DNA of 11,270 nt from Candidatus Rokuibacteriota bacterium (GTDB lineage: Bacteria; Methylomirabilota; Methylomirabilia; Rokubacteriales; CSP1-6), in contig JACQCL010000054.1 of NCBI GenBank assembly GCA_016201645.1, positions 1 to 11,270 on the forward strand. The letters are read 5' to 3'. Below the pieces are notes generated by a model, which was not told the DNA's origin, did no database searches, and saw only the letters and a list, made by a program, of their open reading frames with translations. Both the position numbers and the translations under genes were made by a program. Positions within the stretch are counted from its first letter, which is position 1. Every line of letters begins with the position of its first letter. Below are positions 6,800 to 11,270 of this stretch, in pieces.

Positions 6800-7888
6800 A
6801 TGGCGACGCACAAGATCGCGGTCCTCCCCGGCGACGGGATCGGACAGGAAGTCGTCCCGGAGGCCCTCAAAGTGCTCGGCGTCGTCGCCAAGGAGTCTGG
6901 GGTGACCTTCGAGTTCGAGGAGGGCCTGGTCGGCGGCGCCGCCATTGATGCCACGGGCGACCCCTTACCCGACGCCTCGCTCGAGCTTTGCTATTCCAGC
7001 GACGCGATCCTGTTCGGTGCCGTGGGCGGGCCTCGGTGGGATGACGCCCCTCACGAGAGGCGGCCCGAGCGGGGGCTCCTGCGGCTGCGCAAAGAGCTCG
7101 ACCTCTTTGCGAACCTTCGACCGGCCAGGTGTTTTCCCATGCTGGTGGACGCCTCCCCGCTGAAACGGTCCGTCGTGGAAGCCACCGACCTCATGGTCAT
7201 TCGGGAGCTGACCGGCGGCCTCTACTTCGGGGAGCCCCGGGGAGTCGAGAAGATGGCCGACGGCAGCGCCCGGGCGGTAAATACGATGGTCTACACGTCG
7301 CGGGAGATCGAGCGGGTCGCGCGGGTGGCCTTCGACGTGGCCCGCAAGCGGCGCCGGCGCCTCACCTCGGTGGACAAATCGAATGTTCTCGTGGTCTCGC
7401 AGCTCTGGCGAGAGGTGGTGACCGCCGTCTCCCGCGATTATGCCGACGTGCAGCTCGAGCACATGCTCGTGGACAACTGCGCGATGGCCCTGGTCGCAAG
7501 GCCTACCCAGTTCGATACGATTGTGACCGAGAACACCTTCGGTGATATCCTTTCTGATGAGGCCGCAATCCTGGCCGGCTCGATGGGAATGCTCCCCTCG
7601 GCGAGCCTCGGCGGCAAGACCGCGCTCTACGAGCCCGTGCACGGCACGGCGCCGGATATCGCTGGAAAGGGAATCGCCAATCCCATCGCCGCCATCCTGT
7701 CGGCGGCCATGCTCCTTCGGCACTCGCTGTCCATGGCCCCAGACGCGGACAAGATCGAAGCCGCCGTGCTGCGGGTGCTGGAGAAGGGGTACCGGACCGC
7801 GGACATCCGTCAGGAGGGAACGACGTTGCTGGGCACAGTCCAGATGGCCGATCTGATCGCGCGCGAGCTCGGCGCATTGTATAGCTAG
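6800..7888 (+). CDS. leuB: 3-isopropylmalate dehydrogenase
   Basis: LeuB oxidises and decarboxylates 3-isopropylmalate with NAD+ and Mg2+ or Mn2+, yielding 2-ketoisocaproate, the leucine precursor. The 362 residues fit the family. By comparison with the Thermus enzyme, substrate-binding arginines are R97, R107 and R135, catalytic residues Y142 (in GGLYFGE) and K193 (in VDKSN), and metal ligands D225, D249 and D253 (in FGDILSDEA). YEPVHGTAPDIAGKGIANP near residues 277-295 is the NAD-binding signature. The start at ATG 6800 is supported by the conserved beginning MATHKIAVLPGDGIG, but bases 6787-6799 hold no recognisable ribosome site, unlike most neighbours. Coupling to leuD, 13 bases upstream, is a plausible explanation. 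Confidence 0.96.
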   Translation: MATHKIAVLPGDGIGQEVVPEALKVLGVVAKESGVTFEFEEGLVGGAAIDATGDPLPDASLELCYSSDAILFGAVGGPRWDDAPHERRPERGLLRLRKELDLFANLRPARCFPMLVDASPLKRSVVEATDLMVIRELTGGLYFGEPRGVEKMADGSARAVNTMVYTSREIERVARVAFDVARKRRRRLTSVDKSNVLVVSQLWREVVTAVSRDYADVQLEHMLVDNCAMALVARPTQFDTIVTENTFGDILSDEAAILAGSMGMLPSASLGGKTALYEPVHGTAPDIAGKGIANPIAAILSAAMLLRHSLSMAPDADKIEAAVLRVLEKGYRTADIRQEGTTLLGTVQMADLIARELGALYS

Positions 7889-7899
7889 GAGCGGAGGAG

Positions 7900-8904
7900 A
7901 TGGGGTCGGGGTACGTGGTGGCGGTGGTCGGGGCAACGGGAGCGGCGGGGAGCACGACCCTCAAGGTGCTCGAGGAGCGGAAGTTCCCCGTCAAGGAGCT
8001 TCGTTGCTACGCCTCCGCGCGGTCCAGGGGGAAGGCGGTGTCGTTCCGGGGCGAAACCCTGCGACTGGAACAAGTGGGCCCTGGGGCATTCACGGGCGTG
8101 GAGATCGCCTTCTTTTCGGCGGGGTCAGCCCAGTCTAAGGAGTTCGCCCCGCTCGCGGTTCAGGCCGGCGCGGTGGTCGTGGACAAATCCAGCGCATTCC
8201 GGATGGATCCTTCCGTCCCGCTCATCGTCCCGGAAATCAACGCGCATGCCGCGAAGAATCACTCCGGCATCGTGGCGAGCCCGAACTGCACCACGGTCGT
8301 GACCGTCATGCCACTCAAGCCGCTTCACGACGCGGCGCGCCTGCGGCGGGTGATCGCCACGAGCTATCAGGCGGTTTCCGGCGCCGGGGTGAGGGGCGTG
8401 GAGGAGCTTCGGCGGCAGACGCTGGCCTGGGCGCGCGGGGAGGGCATCAGGGCGGAGTTTTTCCCGCACCAGATCGCCTTCAATCTGATCCCGCACATTG
8501 ACGGCTTTGCCGACAACGGCTACACGGGAGAGGAATTGAAGCTGGTGAACGAGGTCCGGAAAATCCTCGAGCTCCCCGACCTTCGGATCTCGCCGACGAC
8601 GGTCCGCGTGCCGGTCTTCACGGCCCACTCGGTCGCGGTCAACGTCGAGACGGAGGAGAAGGTCACCGCCGCAAAGGCGCGGGAGCTCTTCGGTGGCTTC
8701 CCAGGGCTCCGCCTCTGGGACGACCCGGCCCAGAACCGGTACCCGATGCCGGTGGTGGTGGAGGGGCAGGACGACTGCTTCGTCGGCCGGATCCGGGAGG
8801 ACCTCTCCCTGGCCAACGCGCTGAACTTCTGGGTGGCGGGAGACCAGCTCCGCAAGGGAGCGGCCACCAACGCCGTCCAGATCGCCGAGCTTCTGATTCG
8901 TTAG
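7900..8904 (+). CDS. asd: Aspartate-semialdehyde dehydrogenase
   Basis: Asd reduces aspartyl phosphate with NADPH to aspartate semialdehyde, the branch point to lysine/diaminopimelate, methionine and threonine. Threonine feeds isoleucine, which links this gene to the ilv genes upstream. The nucleotide-binding motif VVGATGAAGS lies at about residues 9-18. The nucleophile is C130 in ASPNCTT, Q157 is in SYQAVSGAG, and the acid-base histidine is H243 in PVFTAHS. The 334-residue length is that of the Gram-positive and widespread bacterial form, shorter than the 367-residue E. coli type. The ATG at 7900 has AGGAG at 7887-7891, overlapping the leuB stop. A GGAGGAG sequence also lies directly against the start and is too close to be used. 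Confidence 0.96.
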   Translation: MGSGYVVAVVGATGAAGSTTLKVLEERKFPVKELRCYASARSRGKAVSFRGETLRLEQVGPGAFTGVEIAFFSAGSAQSKEFAPLAVQAGAVVVDKSSAFRMDPSVPLIVPEINAHAAKNHSGIVASPNCTTVVTVMPLKPLHDAARLRRVIATSYQAVSGAGVRGVEELRRQTLAWARGEGIRAEFFPHQIAFNLIPHIDGFADNGYTGEELKLVNEVRKILELPDLRISPTTVRVPVFTAHSVAVNVETEEKVTAAKARELFGGFPGLRLWDDPAQNRYPMPVVVEGQDDCFVGRIREDLSLANALNFWVAGDQLRKGAATNAVQIAELLIR

Positions 8905-8908
8905 GGGG

Positions 8909-9244
8909 GTGTCCCGGACGACTAGATGGTGGCGAATCCGGCGGTGGCTCCGTGGCCCGGGTCGGTTTTATTTCTCGCTGCTCTTCACCGTGGCGGTGGT
9001 AGCCTATGCGGTCGTCCCGTGGATTGTCCAGTTGGTCGAAGCTGTCGGCGGTTATAATCCGGCCTTCTACGAACCGAAAGACCTCCAGCGCGAAGACTAC
9101 CTGAAGAGCCTCCCCGCGACGGCGGGAGGGTTCTTCGGATGGGAGACCGCCTTTAAGTTTCTCCTGTTGGTGCTGGTAGGGATCGTCTGGCTCATCGCCG
9201 TGCCCGCCGCTCCGTGGCGCGGGCGGGGCGGCTCTCGGCGGTAG
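8909..9244 (+). CDS. Unrecognised two-helix membrane protein
   Basis: I do not recognise this 111-residue protein. It has a basic N-terminus (six arginines in residues 3-19), a hydrophobic segment at about 20-43, a middle region of about 40 residues with aromatic and charged residues (YNPAFYEPKDLQREDYLKSL), a second hydrophobic segment at about 81-99, and an arginine-rich C-terminus. By the positive-inside rule both ends face the cytoplasm and the middle loop is outside. There are no cysteines or known motifs. The GTG at 8909 is the probable start, but the G run at 8904-8909 lies directly against it, so the start is uncertain. It sits four bases after asd and six before truA, so it is clearly in the operon. 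Composition matches its neighbours. Confidence 0.7.
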   Translation: MSRTTRWWRIRRWLRGPGRFYFSLLFTVAVVAYAVVPWIVQLVEAVGGYNPAFYEPKDLQREDYLKSLPATAGGFFGWETAFKFLLLVLVGIVWLIAVPAAPWRGRGGSRR

Positions 9245-9250
9245 AAGTTC

Positions 9251-10039
9251 GTGTCCCGTCGCACCCTTCGTCTGACGCTGGCCTACGACGGCACCGCATA
9301 TCACGGCTGGCAGACCCAACCGGTCATGACGACCGTGCAGGGGCTCCTGACCGAGGCGTCTGAGCGGGTCTTCGGCCATCCCGTGAAGCTGGTCGGAGCC
9401 AGCCGGACTGACGCGGGCGTTCACGCCCTCGGCCAGATGGCGAGTTTGAGCGTTGAGAGCCGGCTTCACGTGCTGGCCATTCGCGCGGCCCTCAACAGCC
9501 AGCTCCCACCCGATATTCGCATCACCGAGGTCGCCGAGGCGGCTCCAGGTTTCGATTCGCGACGGTCAGCGCGCTCCAAACGCTACCTCTACCTGATTGA
9601 CAACGAGCCGCTGGCCAACCCGCTCCTTCGCCGCTATACCTGGCACATCTCTCAGCGACTCGACCTCCCGTCCATGAGAAATGCGCTCAGGTCCCTTCGG
9701 GGCAAGCACGACTTCTCGGCCTTCTGCGCTGCCTCCGGCCGGGACCGGACGCCAACCTGCACGGTCTATTCTGCGCGCCTCCTGGCCCGCCGCGAGGTTG
9801 TCGCCGTCCTCCTCTCCGCCGACAGCTTCCTCCATCATATGGTCCGTAACATCGTGGGGAGCCTCGTGGAGGTCGGCCGGGGGCACCGGCCGGTTGAGTG
9901 GATGGCCGACCTGCTCCTGGGACGGGATCGGCGCCGGGCTGGGCCGACAGCGCCGCCCCACGGTCTCACGCTGCTGCGGGTCACGTATCCAATTGAATCC
10001 GCCCTGAGGGAGAGGGACCATCATGCCACGGCGACGTGA
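9251..10039 (+). CDS. truA: tRNA pseudouridine(38-40) synthase
   Basis: TruA isomerises uridines 38-40 in the anticodon arm of many tRNAs. The 262 residues open with LRLTLAYDGTAYHGWQTQP (residues 6-24) and contain the catalytic ASRTDAGVHA motif, with nucleophile Asp54. KRYLYLIDNE follows, and the late FLHHMVRNIVGSLVEVGRG motif completes the family pattern. The GTG at 9251 fits the conserved beginning of the protein, but the ribosome site is weak (a purine stretch near 9243-9247), so coupling to the upstream gene six bases away is likely. The last 17 bases overlap the next gene in another frame. Location after asd is a known arrangement in several bacteria, from memory. Confidence 0.95.
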   Translation: MSRRTLRLTLAYDGTAYHGWQTQPVMTTVQGLLTEASERVFGHPVKLVGASRTDAGVHALGQMASLSVESRLHVLAIRAALNSQLPPDIRITEVAEAAPGFDSRRSARSKRYLYLIDNEPLANPLLRRYTWHISQRLDLPSMRNALRSLRGKHDFSAFCAASGRDRTPTCTVYSARLLARREVVAVLLSADSFLHHMVRNIVGSLVEVGRGHRPVEWMADLLLGRDRRRAGPTAPPHGLTLLRVTYPIESALRERDHHATAT

Positions 10040-10301
10040 GGGCCGGGACCTTCCGGAAATCGTCACCCGGTTGTTCGAGCAGGCCCGTGCTCAGTTCGCT
10101 GACCCTCAGGCCGTCAATCGGACCCTCCTCGAGCTTTCCCGCTTCTACGACGCCGTTTCGGGGGGCTTCATCCTGGACCATGCCCTCCGGCGGCGGATTG
10201 TCGAGTTTCTCGAGGAGGGCAAGACCGAGGAGGCCGGGCAGGCACTCCAGGAGAGGTTCGAGCAATACTCCCAAAGTTTTAAGTCGGGCGGCCAAAAGTG
10301 A
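10023..10301 (+). CDS. Small hypothetical helical protein downstream of truA
   Basis: I do not recognise this 92-residue protein. It is strongly charged and predicted to be mostly helical, with an N-terminal RRREGRD, amphipathic stretches such as LPEIVTRLFEQARAQF and LRRRIVEFLEEGKTEEAGQA, and a polar tail. It has no signal peptide, membrane segment or cysteine. The ATG at 10023 lies within the end of truA (17-base overlap) and has a clear purine-rich site, GAGGGAGAGGG, at 10006-10016, which favours genuine translation. A soluble cytoplasmic role is likely but nothing in the sequence names it. It is the last gene before the promoter gap; no terminator hairpin with a T run is visible after it. 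Confidence 0.7.
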   Translation: MPRRREGRDLPEIVTRLFEQARAQFADPQAVNRTLLELSRFYDAVSGGFILDHALRRRIVEFLEEGKTEEAGQALQERFEQYSQSFKSGGQK

Positions 10302-10351
10302 CTAAAGCTTTGTTCATTCGGTCGTCACGGCACCAGACAGGATTTTGGCAT

Positions 10352-10368
10352 TTTCTGCTTGACAGAAA
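10352..10368. repeat. Short inverted repeat overlapping the -35 box
   Basis: TTTCTG (10352-10357) and CAGAAA (10363-10368) are perfect inverted arms separated by five bases. The -35 hexamer TTGACA lies at 10359-10364, across the centre and right arm. A regulator binding here would block RNA polymerase, so it is a candidate operator, though six-base arms can occur by chance. It does not fit an FNR box (TTGAT-N4-ATCAA). Confidence 0.3.
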
Positions 10369-10387
10369 GTCGGCTTTTTACTGTAAT
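10359..10387 (+). promoter_or_regulatory. Sigma-70 promoter for the formate dehydrogenase gene
   Basis: TTGACA at 10359-10364 is a perfect -35 box. It is followed by exactly 17 bases and TGTAAT (10382-10387), which matches the -10 consensus at five of six positions. Transcription would begin near 10394, leaving a leader of about 58 bases before ATG 10452. The promoter lies in the AT-richest part of the window, the 150-base gap 10302-10451, separating the biosynthetic series from the respiratory gene. No FNR box or sigma-54 signature was found in the gap. Confidence 0.65.
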
Positions 10388-10451
10388 TACTCCAAGTTGA
10401 CGGGATGGCCACGGGAAATTAATCACAAGAGTCCGTGAAGGGGGTACCACC

Positions 10452-11270
10452 ATGGCTCTGTCACGTCGTGATTTCCTGAAGTACGGCGCTGCGACGGCGG
10501 GCGGAGTGGCTGTGGGAGGACGGGCGCTCGACCTGAGCGCCGTTGAATCCTTCGCGACCACGATCCGGATCAAAGAGGCCAAGGCCTTCCCTGGTGTTTG
10601 TCCGTATTGCGCCGTGGGATGCGCCCAGCTCATTTACGTGAAGGACGGGAAGATCATTGATATCGAGGGAGACCCGAACACCCCGCACACCGAGGGCGCG
10701 CTTTGCCCCAAGGGGTCCTCCACCTACCAGGTGTCTATCAACGAGCGGCGGTGGACGAAGTGCATGTACCGGGCCCCGGGGAGCGACAAGTGGGAGGAGA
10801 AGCCCCTCGAGTGGATGATGGCGCAGATCGCCCAGCGGGTGATGAAGACGCGGGATGAGACCTTCGTTGAGAAGGCGAAGGTTGGCGACAAAGAAGTCAC
10901 GGTTAACCGCTGCGAAGGGATCGCGTGGATGGGCTCCTCGGTCCTCGACAACGAGGAGAACTACCTCATCGCCAAGCTGGCGCGCGGCATGGGGCTCGTA
11001 AACCTCGAAAACTCGGCGCGCGTCTGTCACTCGGCCACGGTGCCGGCCTTGGGCGCTACCTTCGGCCGCGGGGCCATGACGACCAACCTGATCGACGTCA
11101 TCAACGCCGTCGTGATCATGCCCCCTTCCAACTGGGCCGAGTGTCACCCGGTTAGCTACAAGTGGGTGATGAAGGCGAAGGAGCGTGGGGCCAAGATCAT
11201 CCATGTGGACCCGCGCTTCACCCGCACTTCGGCCACGGCCGATATCTGGGTCCCCATCCGGTCCGGGACC
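10452..11270 (+). CDS. fdnG: Formate dehydrogenase large subunit, Tat-exported, Cys variant (incomplete)
   Basis: The first 273 codons of a molybdopterin enzyme closest to the FdnG/FdoG family of periplasm-facing respiratory formate dehydrogenases; the gene runs off the window. The twin-arginine signal SRRDFLK (residues 4-10) is followed by a weakly hydrophobic AATAGGVAVGG stretch. C50, C53, C57 and C85 (CPYCAVGC, then ALCPKG) are the [4Fe-4S] ligands, and K87 is the conserved lysine between cluster and cofactor. YRAPGSDKWE, VNR and TFGRGAMT closely match E. coli FdnG. Where that enzyme has selenocysteine in RVUHG, this one has RVCHS, with C192 coded by TGT at 11025-11027. ATG 10452 has AAGGGGG at 10438-10444. 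It probably starts its own operon with FeS and cytochrome subunits downstream; not visible. Confidence 0.92.
   Translation, partial: MALSRRDFLKYGAATAGGVAVGGRALDLSAVESFATTIRIKEAKAFPGVCPYCAVGCAQLIYVKDGKIIDIEGDPNTPHTEGALCPKGSSTYQVSINERRWTKCMYRAPGSDKWEEKPLEWMMAQIAQRVMKTRDETFVEKAKVGDKEVTVNRCEGIAWMGSSVLDNEENYLIAKLARGMGLVNLENSARVCHSATVPALGATFGRGAMTTNLIDVINAVVIMPPSNWAECHPVSYKWVMKAKERGAKIIHVDPRFTRTSATADIWVPIRSGT

Noticed and set aside
6965..7936. 323-codon open frame on the - strand opposite leuB
   Set aside because: Same reason: no recognisable domain, composition typical of antisense GC-rich frames, and leuB motifs on the + strand are complete.
10291..10349. GCCAAAA and TTTTGGC inverted arms around the end of the 92-residue gene
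   Set aside because: The arms are only seven bases and 45 bases apart, with no T run after; not convincing as a terminator.
10347..10358. TGGCA...GC as a sigma-54 promoter
   Set aside because: The GG and GC pairs are eight bases apart instead of ten, and the conserved flanking bases are missing.
10400..10416. Direct repeat ACGGGA with an 11-base period downstream of the promoter
   Set aside because: Helical spacing is suggestive of an operator, but two six-base copies in GC-rich DNA are too weak to call.
10410..10437. CACGG and CCGTG arms in the formate dehydrogenase leader
   Set aside because: A five-pair stem with an 18-base loop is likely chance, and it does not form a known riboswitch.
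10443..10456. GGTACC next to CCACCATGG, resembling a cloning junction
   Set aside because: The KpnI- and NcoI-like sites and eukaryotic-style start context look artificial, but the gene, its upstream promoter and the surrounding composition are natural bacterial sequence with no vector sequence.
1..11270. CRISPR arrays, tRNA or rRNA genes, insertion sequences, phage or defence genes
   Set aside because: I looked for spaced repeats, transposase motifs and RNA-gene hallmarks and saw none; nearly all of the window is accounted for by housekeeping genes.

Overview
The window reads as one long, tightly packed gene series on the + strand of a GC-rich, probably Gram-negative bacterium. Every confident gene points the same way. 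Gaps between the first twelve genes range from small overlaps to 78 bases, and start codons are mixed (ATG, GTG, TTG). The content would fit an uncultivated Methylomirabilota/Rokubacteria-type or deltaproteobacterial-type genome: a branched-chain amino acid cluster with psd and pssA inside it, a short LeuC of about 420 residues, and a Tat-exported FdnG-type formate dehydrogenase. That taxonomic guess rests on remembered gene order and protein style and is only moderate to low in confidence.

Layout: bases 1-226 are the end of ilvB, followed by ilvN (261-854) and ilvC (870-1874). Two phospholipid genes come next, psd (1884-2516) and pssA (2513-3322). The leucine branch follows: leuA (3348-4892), leuC (4971-6239), leuD (6250-6786) and leuB (6800-7888). 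The series ends with asd (7900-8904), an unrecognised two-helix membrane protein (8909-9244), truA (9251-10039) and an unrecognised 92-residue protein (10023-10301). The only sizeable gap (10302-10451, 150 bases, AT-richer than the rest) carries a near-consensus sigma-70 promoter. That promoter drives an incomplete gene for the large subunit of a formate dehydrogenase (10452 to the window end).

How the genes work together: IlvBN makes acetolactate and acetohydroxybutyrate, and IlvC converts these to the dihydroxy acids. LeuA, LeuCD and LeuB turn 2-ketoisovalerate into 2-ketoisocaproate, the leucine precursor. Asd supplies aspartate semialdehyde, which leads to threonine and so to isoleucine. 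IlvD, threonine deaminase and a transaminase are not in the window. PssA and Psd together make phosphatidylethanolamine from CDP-diacylglycerol and serine. TruA modifies tRNA anticodon arms. The formate dehydrogenase is a separate respiratory unit.

No clearly new system is visible. The most interesting non-coding signals are two strong hairpins in the ilvB-ilvN and leuA-leuC gaps. Each hairpin is spanned by a tiny open frame that starts at the upstream stop and ends just past the downstream start. Also worth a look are the Cys-for-Sec formate dehydrogenase with an altered cofactor-binding motif, and the two unknown small proteins.
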